DNA of 64,000 bases from Siphonodentalium dalli (lineage: Eukaryota; Mollusca; Scaphopoda; Gadilida; Siphonodentaliidae). How positions within the stretch are numbered: position 1 is the stretch's first letter; every line of letters starts with the position of its first letter. Shown here piece by piece: positions 23,101-36,012 of this stretch. The notes under the pieces were generated by a model. The model saw only the letters and a list, made by a program, of their open reading frames with translations. It was not told the origin of the DNA and searched no databases. The position numbers and the translations under genes are program-made. The stretch spans positions 62,952,025-63,016,024 of the forward strand of contig CP136068.1 in assembly GCA_032622095.1 (NCBI GenBank), read 5' to 3'.

Positions 23101-23900
23101 CGTAACCACGTGAGAGTTTCCTGTTGTGTGAACTCTATCGATATTTTTAAACATAATGTTTGATTGCCCCGAACTCAAGTTTCAATTTCTATTCATCTTC
23201 ACCGTCCATCGGGCGGCTTCTTTTAGAACGCAACACATGGTACCAAAATTACGTTGCATTGGTGATGGGGTGCACGGTGGGATTAATTTAAATATGTCAT
23301 GTTGGTAACAATATCTAGCCGAGAATTCCTCAGACCTACATACGAATGCGACGACATCGCTAAATGCACCTGACTATAATAATGTTCTAGCGCATGCGCA
23401 AAACTTAAAACAATTACTTCCGTTGTATACGGCGTGTCCGTCAGTCTTCTCCAGCAAACAAGGTTGATCGTTACTATAAACCCTTTTTCAATCGTGCGCC
23501 GAATATCGCCGAGGAGTGATTAATTACTCGCCAAGATTTAATTTCAGGCGTGCTATGGTGCGCGAGCGCTATCGCACGCCTCATAATCGAAGGCCTGCAC
23601 TAGGTCACAATAAAACTTATAAGCCTGTATCTTGTTACACAGTAATATTTGAAATGAAAGGCATGCTATACGGGGACTGTTATAACCTGTTGGAATTGTC
23701 ATCTATTATATGGGACGGGTCCTTGAATTCGAACGATATAGTCCTTTGAATCAAATTGCGAAAATCTTGTACAAACCCTGTAAGCAGGCTGAGAACAAGA
23801 TATATATGACAAATTTTTTTCTTATACAATTCCAATATTGTATATTTTTCCCAAATTCTGAGATTTAGGAACTAATTCTAGTGTTGTATACAAAGTCCAA
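20171..23900. other. Intergenic, no gene recognised
   Basis: Mostly A/T-rich single-copy-looking DNA. Visible items: a ggcc-ended dispersed piece at about 20405-20458; a purine-rich patch at 21225-21390; and a run of 'gaatagtccttgaat' units at 21890-21960. GC-richer DNA at 23180-23620 includes an inverted pair aggcgtgc/gcacgcct (23547-23582). None of the short open frames resembles a known protein. Confidence 0.5.
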
Positions 23901-23905
23901 ATTAT

Positions 23906-24130
23906 TATACCCCCACTCTCCAAGAGAATGAGGGGTATACTGGATTGACCTCGTCTGTCTGGACATCTATACCTCCATTTCCCCATCCTTCCATCTGTCT
24001 GGGCAGATATTTCAAACACCAGTCGTTGGATCTGAATGAAATTTGGTATGGATGTTCACAACTACAAGGGCATTCAACGGAATGTTCAATTGATTTTTCT
24101 GGATCTTCCGTTTTAAAGTTATTCATCTTT
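23906..24130 (+). repeat. Hairpin-headed repeat, family F6 (single unit)
   Basis: Head: tataccccc...ctctccaagagaatg...aggggtata (23906-23940), a stem closed by TATACCCC/GGGGTATA with an inner ctct/agag stem. It is followed by pyrimidine-rich 'ctcgtctgtctgg', then one array-like unit ('atgaaatttggtatggatg'). Confidence 0.65.
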
Positions 24131-24696
24131 GTTTAGGCCAAAAAAAAGAAAAGATTTTGGTTCTCAGGCCCCGCCGCATTGAATAAAAAGGGCCGCATTA
24201 GGCCTCTTTATTGCAATGCCTGATGTTATGACAAAAAAACTTATATTAGTGTGCATTGAGCTCTAACATGTAATGTGTTAAAAAGTGACTTGCAGACTTA
24301 CAACATGAAGTAGATGACTACAATTAAGAAAATGATTAGCTGATCCTCATGCTCTTCTTACAATTAGTCATTGTGAACAACTTACACTAATTGTAACTTT
24401 ATACAATTGAAAGGCACAGGACTAAATTCAGGATCACATATTAGAATTGGGAGGTATCAGTTTTTAGACATATGGACATTTAGATGAGAATGAGTCATTT
24501 CAATGTAAAAAAATTTTTTTAAACTTGTTAAAATTATATGAAAAACTGGCAGCATTATAAGATCCCCAGGGGCACCTGAAGTCCCCACAGCAAATCTGGT
24601 TTTAAATCACTCTAGAATCCAGAGCATATGTAAACAGCAGTTGCTCAGCTATCTAAGATGGCACAGAATTTTTACTTTACTCGCCCATGACTGAAG
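24131..24696. other. Intergenic with dispersed repeat pieces
   Basis: 24137-24200 starts ggccaaaaaaaagaaaag and contains 'ttctcaggccccgccgcatt', which matches pieces at 3240 and 20430. 24550-24640 repeats the 'cccaggggcacctg' block also found at 15990 and 34780. No coding frame. It ends with gactgaag (24689-24696), the left target duplication of the next element. Confidence 0.55.
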
Positions 24697-25864
24697 TAGG
24701 GCCCGACGAAGATTCGATTCAATTTCGAATCTTACGTTCCGATTCGAAAGCGGTCGGGTGATTCGTGATATTTCGAATTGTTATATACAAGTTCTTTATC
24801 ACTGGGAATAGACTGCATTATCTTAACTTAACACAAGTCTCCTTCCGCGACCATGTGTGACCACCATGGTCCAATGTGTATAGGGTAAGTTGCCCAAAAG
24901 CTCACTGCTCGTATATATTGCCCCACCAGTCCCAGTGCTGGTTACTCGTGGAAGGTCGGTGCAACTCGTGCAGCATGCAGGTATTGGTCTGTGATGGTTT
25001 GTGTGTTCATCGCGGTTGTACCATAATCGTTACGTAACGCACACGGTATCCTCCACCACATAAAACCAGAAATGTCGCGATACTGAAGTTAGTGAATTTC
25101 TTGTGGGACATATTTGTATGTCGGTATCTGACATTCTTACCAGAAAAGCCTATATTGCGTTACTCAGATCAATCAAATAATATCATATTTTTTTTAACTC
25201 AAAATTAAAACGATATAAATATATTAAATAAACATTTTGGGCTCCATCATGCCATCTCCAAATCCGACCAACATCTTTATCCGGGAAATGGAATATAATT
25301 TGTTAACCATTCAGCTTTCCGACAGACAGGCCCAAGTTGGGATACTATATATAGTTCTCTGTAATCCCGTTTGCGTATGCGCTATTCCCAATTAAGTCAC
25401 GATGCGCAATTTTGATATTGCGCATGCCTGCTGTGCGCGACAGGGTGAAGCGTACATGCGCAGAAGAGTTCCCATTTGCAATGACTCGAATCAGACTCCA
25501 TTAACTCCAAAGTTCCAAACTGCTTTCTTTCGCGAACTTCACGCATACTGGCAGTGGCACAAAATATGAAATGGTGTCGTGCCATTCTCATATATTAAAC
25601 TGTTTTAAACTGTGATTAAATATTGTATTTATATATATCATGTTATAGAAATTAAGTTCAATGAACCTTCTTCGTAATCTGAGTTATCTCACTGACGTTA
25701 TAAAATCATCTGACATTTGCACCCATTTTTGCTCGTACCTTCCACCGATCGGTACTGCGAATCTACTAAAGTGTTTGAAAAAGATTCGATTCGATTTCGA
25801 ATCATTGTCCTGATTCGATTCGAGATTCGATTCGATGTTGAAATTGCCGATTCGTCGGGCCCTA
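24697..25864. mobile_element. hAT-type MITE with perfect 8-bp target duplication
   Basis: Terminal inverted repeats TAGGGCCCGACGAA (24697-24710) and TTCGTCGGGCCCTA (25851-25864). Subterminal, many 'gattcgattc' / 'tttcgaat' motifs face each other at both ends. Direct duplication GACTGAAG at 24689-24696 and 25865-25872. Eight-bp duplications with TAGGG-type termini are the hAT signature. The 1168 bp contain no transposase frame, so it is non-autonomous. Confidence 0.9.
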
Positions 25865-25872
25865 GACTGAAG

Positions 25873-26102
25873 CTTCCTGAAAGTTTGTAAAAACCCTGTG
25901 CCAGTGCATTCTCTTATATATGCGAGGCTCTATGGGAGACTCGCATATATAAGCAGATGGGATTGAACAGCTCTGTGTGGACCTCTGTGTTACTATTAAC
26001 CCACATATACCATGCCCATTTCACAATTTTAGCTGTTTGCATATAAACTAACTAACTGGCCTAACAATCCAAATTCTCAATTTTGTTATATTCACAATGA
26101 TG
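25873..26102. other. Intergenic, short hairpin present
   Basis: An inverted pair 'ttatatatgcgag' / 'ctcgcatatataa' (25914-25953) around 'gctctatgggaga' forms a small hairpin. It is otherwise unremarkable and ends in the 21-C run at 26103. Confidence 0.5.
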
Positions 26103-26123
26103 CCCCCCCCCCCCCCCCCCCCC

Positions 26124-26790
26124 TGGGTCAAATAGGGGCAGAGCCAGGGAAATAATCTTCCCCTCAATAGTTATTCATAAAACATCTTGTCAAGAACCAT
26201 TTACCATATTAACTTTTGTATGGGCAGTCCATGGGTGACTACCATTCAGATTTGTTCAGATAGGGTCACCAGGTCAAATAGGGGTGAGACCAGGGACATC
26301 TCTCTTCCCCCATAGTAATTCTTAACATGTCTTCTCGAGAGTCATCAGGCCTATTTAGCTTATAAATCATATGGAGGGTCCTTTGTGACTCTGTTACAGA
26401 TTTGTTAAAATGGGTTCGACCAGTCAATAAATGGCATTTGGTTTGTAGGGTCCATGGAGAGTTTGGATTCAAATATTAATTATTCAGTCAATAAAAAAGG
26501 GGGGAATGACAGGAAAGTCAGGAAAGCTTGAGCTATCAGTTGTAAAATTCCAATATGTGCAAAGGAATTTTACGAACTTGGGAGTATGATTAGAGGGGAC
26601 AATCTATGGACTATATGGGGTGGGAGGTATCAGGGTCCTGCTTAACAGAGAGCCCCAAGCTTCGTCCTTGTTTAGAGCTAGTTATTTTTAAGTGATTTTG
26701 ACAAGTACTGACTTATGCTCTTCCAGAGTCGCATTTTCTCAGTCAGGTTAGCATCTCAACAGTCATTAACTGTCTTGTTGTTATCTGATT
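26124..26790 (+). repeat. Family F2 array and tail
   Basis: Begins right after a C21 run: 'gggtcaaataggggcagagc', then two to three monomers. The F2 tail follows ('aaagcttgagctatcag', 'gtgattttgacaagtact', 'agtcattaactgtcttg'). The head is missing, apparently replaced by the C run. Confidence 0.75.
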
Positions 26791-27380
26791 GTCCGAATGG
26801 TAACTTGAGCAGTAGTCAACTAAATTTCTTGATATTTGGTACATGGTTCAAATTTCAGAAGACTAAGGCCAAGTTTGGTTATGGGCGGATGATATTTGAC
26901 AGAGTTAAAAAAAAAGCTATCCTCACTAAAAAGCCACCTTTACGGGGGACACGTGCCGTGGTCAGCGACATTTTATGTTTTTTATGTGTACCCATACCAT
27001 GTATGGTACACATAATGCCGACGTCCGGATCAACCGTCGTTCGTCCGTCCGTCTGTCCGTAGACACTTGCTATCCGATTCAATTACTCGAGTATTTTTTA
27101 TCGGATCATGTTCAAATTCCATGTGCATGTTTACGATGACACACCCCTCACCTGTATAGTTTTTGGTATCGATCGGTTGATCGGTTTAGAAATTATTAAC
27201 ACTTTGCATCCACACATGGGCATGTGCTATCCGATGTTATAACCAAAGTGTTTTTTGTCCGATTGTGTTCATATTTGATATGTAGGTTTATAATGACACA
27301 CCCCTCACCCGTATAGTTTCTGGTATCGATTGGTTGATCGGTTTAGAAAATAATTAACCCGGCACACAAATGCTATCTGA
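26791..27380 (+). repeat. Hairpin-headed minisatellite element, family F3
   Basis: Head around 26983-27016: 'tgtgtacccataccatg' facing 'tatggtacacata', followed by 'gttcgtccgtccgtctgtcc' (27040-27059). Two or three monomers follow, with 'tgacacacccctcacc' at about 27138 and 27294 (period about 156 bp). The 26791-26980 part is flanking sequence without a recognisable gene. Confidence 0.7.
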
Positions 27381-29390
27381 TGCATCAAAGTCAAACAATT
27401 TTCTTCTGATTTACCTAGGTTTTCCTTAGCATTCTCTTCATCTGTATGGATTTGGTTTTAATTAATTAACCCTTATACTCTTGAACCAGGATTATTAATG
27501 AACACTATTTGACAGTTTTATACATTAATTAGGTGTGATATCCTGTATGAAGATTTTTTTTTTATTGTAATAGTTGCATTAATATAATGCTATCAATAAA
27601 TTATCATGTGAATATCCAATATGCAAACTTGAGACTAAAATTGTTTTACATATACCTGTAAGCCCAAAGCCATATGGTGGAGTGGTGGACAACTCTATTA
27701 AAAATATAATGATAACATTCCCTCTTGACCAGTGCTAGTTGGAGACAAGACAAATAACACTGGGGATAATTGTTTATCAACAAGCCAATAATGGAGCTGT
27801 ACTCCCAGAAGCTAACCTCAGTGTCTGGGTTGTGTGTGGCATTTGCTTATTTTTATAAAGTCTCCCATTCCTATAATCTGATCTCACACCTCACTACTGC
27901 AAACACTTATATTAACACAGATGTATATTCCCTGCGTTGTTTGTTCAATGTTATACAGTTCCCGTCATATCTGGTGTCTGCTGTCTAGAGACTTGTATCT
28001 CTCCAGTGATAACCTATCAAAGCAATATTCAAGTAACATACCTGGTACAGTCCCCTAATTTTATAGAGTTAAAATTATTAGCCCTGGTCATCAATTGTAC
28101 TGGCTATATTTTTGTACTGTGTTATTGGAATGAGACAATTAAAAGCTATTGGACACCCGATACACTGGTGCCTGGCAGACCTGTTTATCATCTGTCAAAC
28201 TGTGATTGAAAAACTCTTTATTCCAGTTCTGTCTTCTGTGCAATATAAATAGTTACCCCCCCCCCCCCCTTGAAACAGGTCAATGGCATTAATTAATGTA
28301 CACTCTATAAGACTCTTAGTTCCATCATATGTGATGTCATTGAAAATGATTAACCCTCTCCACACATCATATGGTCTTGTGATGATGTTTTTCGTTATTT
28401 GATCATTCTTCTATTCATGTCCAGATTGATGGTGATCCATTTTTCACTTGCATGGATTTGGGATTAAAATTAACCCATTCCATTGACATAGACATATATT
28501 AAATCATCGCTTTCACTTTGAGCCAGGTTCAGTCAAGTGTTTCAATATATGACCAATTGAATATTCATCATTAGAGGAAATGTCTTATTTTGAAATTCCC
28601 TCAATTGCATTTGGGCTGCAGGATAATATTAAGGGTGCTGGGATTCTTGAGACTGACTTATTGTATGGGTTTCTAAATCCAATGACATGCTTTTTGTTGA
28701 CTATTTTGTGTTTATCAGTTCATTATTTTAGTTAAGATTAACCCCCTACTATCCGATTTGATAACTCAAATATTTCCATTGATTATGTTTATAGTTCAGG
28801 CACAGTTTATGATAACACACCCCTAACCTGCATAGTGAGGGTCATTTGGTTTATTTGCTTAAAAATATTAACATCCTCCACCAATCCTGTTAACACAATG
28901 TGATAGCTAAATATTTTTTGCACGATCACTCTGTAAATAATCACATCTGTGATAATCATGACACATTCTTCACCTGTATCAGCTTAGAAGAAAATTTACC
29001 TTTATATCCAATCATTAGCAATCATATTGTATATACAGGTCTATTCATCCCTCACTTGTATAGTTGTTCAGGTATTGATTGTTTTTTTTAGTGGTGAAAT
29101 ATTAATAGGTTGCTATGAATTTTTAATATGCAGCTGACACAAAACATAATAAACAAAAAAATAGCAATGATAATAAAAAGAACACAATATGTTATGTCTC
29201 ATGTTCCAATGTAATAAACAGATAAATTGAGTTGCTATGATGTTTATCTACTTAATTTCTTAAACTATTTTATATTTAACGGCTATGGTGCTTCTCTCCG
29301 ACTATGGATTGAGCTTAATTAGCTTTATCACTCTATAAGACATATCTGTGTTGGAGTGACCTAATAGGTTGAAATCAAAGCCACATCTGC
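27381..29390. other. Intergenic; eroded F3-like units, no gene
   Basis: Contains eroded F3-like phrases ('gataacacacccctaacctg' near 28813). A 14-C run lies at 28256-28269. Open frames here are short and resemble nothing known. Confidence 0.45.
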
Positions 29391-29580
29391 GTTAACATTG
29401 TGTTTATGTGAGCAAGGTGCCCAATAAGTGTGATTCCACTTGTGAACTTAATAGTAAGGTGTGAATTGTTGAAAGTTTTGCACTCATGAAAAGGATGGTG
29501 TAAGGATTTATGAAAATAGCTCATTCGCTGTCGCCAAGGTATGGGTTAAACATCGTGATCGGCCTCTCGTTAGAACATGC
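29391..29580 (+). repeat. Dispersed repeat 'gcaaggtgcccaata'
   Basis: The block from 'gcaaggtgcccaata' through 'aatagtaaggtgtgaattg' and 'aggtatgggtt' recurs at 45721-45860. Its right end, 'aaacatcgtgatcggcctctcgtt', recurs inverted at 52710-52735. I could not define ends or class. Confidence 0.6.
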
Positions 29581-30360
29581 GTGCGCAATTTACTATGTAC
29601 AATTTACAATACAATCGGCAGTAAAATCCTTGTTTGGTGTGTAACATAATTATATTAGGAGAAAATATGAACTAGGATTAATGAAATTTATTACACTCCT
29701 ATGCACGATTTCCATCGAAAACGCTGTTAATTAAAAATGATAATGTCACCAGTGCATTATGTCATTTCCCATGACGTCATTGACTTTGTCATTTATTGAT
29801 CTAGGCTGAATTTTCTATGGTTGATCTCTCCGTAACGGGACTTTCATGCATTAATTATGTGTGTTTTAATCATATTTGGTGAACCAAATTGATGCAGAAG
29901 TGTTATAATTAGAGTAATCAATTAGTTCCGAGAATTACGTTCAATAATTCACTCAAGACGAGAGACGTAATTTAATCTCTTTGAAAAAAAACAATTCTAT
30001 TTGGTACATGTTTTCTGTCTGATCATTCCCCAATTATGAAGTATGTACATTAGCTGGATTTTGAACTTACAACAGGTAGTAGTCATTAAAATGAGACTTT
30101 GTGTCATTTGAATGAGTTTGTTGTGCATGCCGCCATGCATTTGATATTCGCCTGTATTTTTAGCTGGGAAATACACATACCAACTTTGGTTGAAATCAAA
30201 TAATCCAAACAGGAGTTATCGGTCAGAAACCAAATTGTTTTGAAATCGGTTAAGTCGAAAAAGAGCCGTAACTCATGTAAAAATAATTGGATAGAATTCT
30301 AACTTGGACTGTACTTTTAGCTGGGAAATACAGATGTCTGTCAATTTTCAAAACATTTCT
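29581..30360. other. Intergenic, no gene seen
   Basis: Single-copy-looking DNA. A CRE-type palindrome tgacgtca lies at about 29774-29781, with no evident gene start near it. The phrase 'tagctgggaaatacaca' occurs twice (about 30162 and 30318), indicating a small local duplication. Confidence 0.45.
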
Positions 30361-30518
30361 CCATTAAATGTTAAATGCATGGTGTGCCGATGGATTCAAA
30401 TTTGAAATTGAAGATGGCTGCTAGCAGCCATGTTTTATAATGAAATTTGGAAAAATTTGATCGCTCTCATGTAATGGTCACCACCAAGATCCATGTGAAG
30501 TGTAGTGAGGCCACTGTT
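30361..30518 (-). repeat. F1 monomer (reverse orientation), left part
   Basis: Reads on the - strand as the usual F1 blocks ('gaagatggctgctagcagcc', 'atgttttataatgaaat'). It is interrupted by the F5 element and resumes near 31612. Confidence 0.65.
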
Positions 30519-31600
30519 TTTATACCCCCCGCAACGAAGTTAGGGGGGGGTATACTGGAGTCAGCTTGTCCGTCCGTGTTTACTAATGACTACTTATGTG
30601 GCTAACATTGTGTAAAATGGATATTTATGTGCATAACTTCCGTTGCGTGGCTAGCCACGTAACAGCTTTCAGATGGACGTTCAAAAATGATCTATTTGGC
30701 CTAATCAGCTTATTTAATTTTGTAGTCACTCAAAATTTGGAAACAAAAAGTCCATAGATTTAGACATCCATGGCCTGTCAATAGGAGATGTCGGACACTG
30801 ACGGACATTTATGTGGCTAGTCACCCAATCACGGACCTGTCAGTTTCTCCTATTCCACTGTCCCAGTTGCTGTGTGCAAGTTTTTGAGTTTTAATCGGCT
30901 TCTTCTGCTATAATTCCAACATGTTATGAATCCATAATCTGGAGTTTTATCACTATCTACTATTTGATAGCCACATAAAATTTTATGGCTACTTGAGAAG
31001 CCACATAAAAACTAAAGCCACATTACCATTTCTAGCCGCATAGGTCGGAGTCACATATCTACCCATTTGTTCGTCGTACTGTCCGTCCGTCCGTCCGTGG
31101 ACACAAATTTGTCCGGAGTTTTTCTCAGTCGTTTTTTAATCAATTTCCGTGAAACTTGGCACAGACATCAACCACCATGGGAACCTGTGCACCTGCGATT
31201 ATGACGTCTGTCGGACTTTTTTTGGTGGAGTTATCCCCCCTTTTTTTACTTAGAAATTTTTCGCAACATGTATACTTTTGTCCGAGCTTTTATTCCTACA
31301 TTTTTCGGTCAATTTTTTTAAAACGTGGCACAGATATTTAGTACCATGGGAACTTGTGCACCTGCGATTATGACATCTGTCCGACATTTTTTGGTGGAGT
31401 TATCCCCCTTTTTCGACTTAGAAACTTTTTTGCAACATGCATAATTTTGTCCGAGCTTTTATTCCTACATTTTTCGGTCAATGTTTTAAAACGGGTCGGC
31501 GGCAGTAAAAAAAAGTTCGGAGCACAATTTAATTTTTTTCTAAACACCAAAAAAAAACCGACTTGGCGGATCCGCGAACCAACTAATAAAAAAACAGTGG
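30519..31600 (+). repeat. Hairpin-headed minisatellite element, family F5
   Basis: Head hairpin TATACCCCCC (30521-30530) / GGGGGGGGTATA (30543-30554) around 'gcaacgaagtta', then 'cttgtccgtccgtg'. A second pyrimidine tract 'gtccgtccgtccgtccgtgg' (31081-31100) opens an array of two to three units of roughly 170 bp. Unit markers are 'gtggcacagat' or 'ttggcacagac', 'caccatgggaacctgtgcac' and 'ggtggagttatcc'. The 'tataccccccgcaacgaag' head is one I have seen in many bivalve sequences. It lies inside an F1 array. Confidence 0.7.
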
Positions 31601-31611
31601 CCTGATGATTG

Positions 31612-31830
31612 AATGAGGACTGTGTGCCGAAGGATTTAGTAAGGCAAATAGTAAAATACAAGATGGCTGCTGTGGCCATGTTATTAAATTCGGAAAAATT
31701 GGATGGCTCCCATCTATTGGTCACCCAGAAGATCCATATGAAGTTTGTTAACGATCGGATGAGAGATGTGGCCTGTAGAGTGTGCCAAAGGATTCAGTCA
31801 TGCAAACAGTAAAATCCAAGATGGCTGCTT
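31612..31830 (-). repeat. F1 monomers (reverse orientation), right part
   Basis: Contains 'gtgtgccgaaggatttag', 'acaagatggctgctgtggcc', 'gatccatatgaagtttg' and 'cggatgagagatgtggcctg', i.e. about 1.3 F1 monomers on the - strand. Confidence 0.7.
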
Positions 31831-33890
31831 ACTAATAACAATAATAACCACTTGATTTTAGAGTTATCCATCTTACACCCGCAATTTGTCTGTTTTGATC
31901 ACCTGTTCCTGCTAACTATTGGGACAGTTCTCCAAAAATTAATAGATTTCAAAAATTGATATCTAATCACTGAGCTTTGATGGCTGGGTTCCCGACTCGA
32001 TTCAAATATTTTTTACCCCCAAAGTCAAAGCAAGAGTAATATAGGACCCTCTGATCGGATTGAGTACCTTTAACAATACATACTACTGTACTAACTTTCT
32101 AATGAATTTAGTTGCCAAAGTATGAAAGAATTTATTGCCCAAACCCCATAATACGATAATCCGCATCGAACACTCCATGAAACAAAAGACCGAGGTCCGA
32201 AATTCGCCATGAAAGATCTCAATTTCACTATGCAATTTCCTGAGAGAATTTTTCTACACAATGCAAAATCTGTAATAATAATAATGGATAGTTAAATTGT
32301 GGCTCTGCAGCACACTTACCACTTAATCCGACCAATTAGTGGAGACGATAGTCCACCGGGTGCAAACTCATGCCAGTGTAGTTAACACCAATACAAGTCG
32401 GGGATACTCTGACCACTGACAATCAAACTCCACGATAGTACTGTACTGATAACATAAGTTTACAACGTCGAGTTGCGCTAAAATAAAAAAAAATTAAACC
32501 TTGTATCCTGGAATTTATTCTGGACCTCCCTCCGCCCTCACTGTTGTGGTTTATTAGTGCTTCTAAATAAATATTTTGACCCTTAACTCTGTCGTGGATA
32601 TCTCAATTGATTTCTGAACTTGATTAATAGTTATATTTACTGTACATCATTGATGTTAAAACCATTGTCACCTTTCTCATGAGGAAGATTAACTGATAAG
32701 AACATGGAGAAGGAAGGAAGGAAGATAACTTTAATTTCTTTCATGGAAAGAAGAACGAAGCTTTGAAGATATAAAAAAAACCTGAAGATATCATGAATGG
32801 TAATATCATGCCGAAGATAATGAAAATACCAACGTTGTGAAGTAAGAAAACTGGTGGATTCGATGAAGATCCAAGATCAGGTACATTCTGAAATGCTCAG
32901 GTGTCCTCAATAATTGGTGCATGGTATGATAAGGAAAAACTGAGTTAAAATCACCTTGTACATTCAGAAGTGTTAATAACCCTCGATATTTTGGTGGTAC
33001 AATTTGGACCACTTTGATTAACATTGGGGAAATCTCTCTTCTCAAATAATATTAATATCCAGTTCTGTGATGAATAATATTTGAGAAATGACATCGGAAA
33101 TACCAAACTTTATACTTTTTTAAGACTCAACACTGGGTCTGTAAACATCCCCCAAAAACGCTGGTGGGTCTGTTGAAATCCCAATTTTGTGAGATAAATG
33201 TAGAAACATGGGTAGGCCTGTAAAAATCATTTGATCTGACAACATACTTAAGTAGCATTGGTTGTTAAAAAGGTAAGTACTGTTCTATGAGTTGCTTGTG
33301 TTTTGGGAAGGGATGTTACTCTATTTCAGATCTCACAGAAAGTCATCAATCAGCGGATAATGGAAAGAAATGTTCACAGAATGAAGATTTCAGACTTTGA
33401 AAACTTTTGTGAAAATTTAGTTTCTGATGTTCATTATTCCAACAGTAAATGTTAATGGGATGTGTGGAACATTCAGGGTCAAGTATTGTTATATTTCACC
33501 ATATGCACTGATATTGTCAGGAGTATTCTAAAAATGATTTGGAAATTGGTTATTAAGAATTATTCTAGTATTACATGTACAAGCAACATTTGTGGCAATT
33601 TACATTTTGTGATATCCTTTGTGATAAGCCAAATTTAGTAGCAGTTAGGTTAAAACTATGGTTGACAGACATTCAAGGCCATACATTTGAAATACTCCTG
33701 GCAGCATTCATAGTTGTATACTGTGTTTTTTTTTTTATTGAATAAACATCTTGACCATGAATTTGTTGATATTATGCCATTATTCCAATGCAATGGGAGA
33801 AAGTCGCTCTGAGCTTAAGGCCAAACTTCTTTTATTTTTCTGCTTTACGGATCCACCCACTGGGTTCTCTGTAGGCCTTTCGATAAAACT
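31831..33890. other. Intergenic, no gene recognised
   Basis: No coding frame resembling a known protein. A purine-rich patch lies at 32690-32800 ('gaaggaaggaaggaagat'), similar in composition to 21225-21390. Confidence 0.45.
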
Positions 33891-33894
33891 ATAA

Positions 33895-34440
33895 TCTTGA
33901 CATTTTAAGCTAAACTTGACCCAACAGGTCACTTCTCTCATCTGATCATCACCAAACTTCAAAGGGATCTTGGGGGTGACCTCTAGATGGGAGCTTACAA
34001 TTTTTTCTGAATTCTGTTAAAAAGACATGCTGTCATCTTTGATTTTACTATTTGTGTGACTAAATCCTTTCGCACACCCTAGAGGTCACATCTCTCAACC
34101 GATCATCATCAAACTTTATATGGATCTTCGGGGTGACCTAGATGTTTTCCGAAATTAATTTAAAAACATTGCCTTGGGGGATGACCTCCAGATAGGAGCA
34201 TAATAATATTTTTTCTGAATTATGTTAAGACATGACTGCCAACGGCCATCTTCATTTTACTCTGTATGACTAAATCCTTGAGCACACCCTACAGGTCACT
34301 TCTCTCATCTGATCATCACCAAACTTCATATGGATCTTCGGGGTGACCTCTAGATGGGAGCCATAATTTTTTTCCGAAATTCAGTTAAAAATTGTTTTGG
34401 AAATTTAGTCTTAGGGCCACCTCTAGATGAGAGCTATCAG
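33895..34440 (+). repeat. Diverged F1 array
   Basis: Three to four units with 'catctgatcatcaccaaac', 'ggggtgacctctagatggg' and 'tttttccgaaattc'. The middle block 'aacatggccgcc' is eroded. Confidence 0.7.
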
Positions 34441-34630
34441 TATGGTAAACATAGTGTCGTCCGAATTGACCACTCGTCGTTAGTCAGTCTGTCCGTCCGT
34501 AGACACTTTACACATAATGCGATAACTGAAACATTTTCTATCTGATCGTAACCAGATTTTGGTATGCGAGTTTCACAGCCCAAAATACAGATCGAGTTCG
34601 AATATGGATTTGATCCGTCTATTTTTAACT
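34441..34630 (+). repeat. F3 fragment
   Basis: 'agtctgtccgtccgtagaca' followed by one unit: 'gttttaca', 'ggtatgcgagtttcacagcc', 'agatcgagttcgaatatgg'. This is the forward version of units found reversed at 53.4, 55.1, 58.0 and 62.1 kb. Confidence 0.65.
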
Positions 34631-34859
34631 GAGTTCTGGCCTTTTTTCAAAAAAATATTCACTCTTTTAAAAAAATTTTTAAAAACTAAATAAATAAAAC
34701 AAAAATATTCTTCAAAATATTAATTAAAAACAATTTGTTTTTTTTAAAGTTAACAAAATTTGAAAAACTAACACCATTATAATTCTGCCAAGGGTACCCC
34801 GAGTAACCACACCAAATTTGTTTAAATCGGTCCAAAATCTTGTGTTATGTACTGGTAAA

Positions 34860-36004
34860 TTTGTAGTGACAATATGGTTATGAGTGTGTTGTACATGGTA
34901 AAATGTATAGGTATACAGGGAGAGGTCATGGTGAGGTGAATCGGTATGCATGGAGTGACTATGGTATATGGTTGTGTGTATCCAGTACGGGTGCACCTGA
35001 TGTCCCTGTATGGGCATTGATGTGGTGTTTGGATATAGCTACGTGGTCGTCTGTGTTGATTATGTATATATGGAATGTAAGGTCATGGGTGGGATGTACA
35101 TGTGTTGTCTAAATGATCACGTATAGGGGGTTTGGATAAATAGGGAGTATAAATAAATAGGTGTACATGGAATGACTGACTGTATGGTCATGATTGAAGT
35201 GCATATGCATACCTTGAGTAAGCTGGGTGGACATTATCGAACGTGTGGTTATATAGGGAGTGTCCTTGTGGTAACAGGTGAGGTGGGATGTATATTTATA
35301 TATCTCATGGATGTATTATCATTGGTGGGTGTATAGGGATTAGCTGTATGATCATGGATTGCGTGTATGATTATACAGTGGGTTGCTGAATTGTCATGTG
35401 TGAGGTGTATATGCAAGTATGGATGGTATTATGAGTGGTTGTGTGTGCAGGTTTTTTGTATATCTGGAAGGGCTGAATGGCCATTGGTGAGGAAGATACC
35501 TGGTTTGACTCTATGGTCGGCTGCACATGTATATATCGAGTGGTTATATGACTGTGTTGAATAGGTATACAGGTAGTGACTGTATGGTCAATGGTGATAT
35601 GAGTAGATGTAGGTATACAAAGAGTGACTGTATGATCATAATTGTAATGAATATCTATACAGGGAGTGACTAAATGGTCATGTGTACGAGTATACCTGGT
35701 GTTCCTGTTTGGTGAGTTGTGGCGATATGGTCATGTGTAGGTTATACGGGTATACACATGTGTTGCTATATGGTCATGGGCGAGGAGTATATGTATACAG
35801 CGAGCGGCTATATGGCCATGGATGAGGTGCATATGCATACATGGAGTGACTATACTGACATGGCTGGGTGTATCAGTATATCTTCAGTGGCTATGGGATG
35901 ACTATGTCCATAGGTAAGGTGAAGGAGTATACCAGGTGAGGGTATGTGTATGAAGAGATTGGCTATATGGCCATTGGTGAGGTGTATATGTATACCCGGA
36001 GTGA
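34860..36004 (+). repeat. Left arm of a large imperfect palindrome of diverged minisatellite
   Basis: Loose units of roughly 50-60 bp built around 'gtatacagggagtgac', 'tatggtcatg' and 'gtgaggtgtatatg'. The arm pairs with the right arm: 'ttgctgaattgtcatg' (about 35385) faces 'catgacaattcagcaa' (about 37777), and 'tcatgattgaagtg' (about 35188) faces 'cacttcaatcatga' (about 38945). After removing the two hAT-like insertions, both pairs give the same centre near 37045. Confidence 0.75.
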
Positions 36005-36012
36005 CTCTGTGG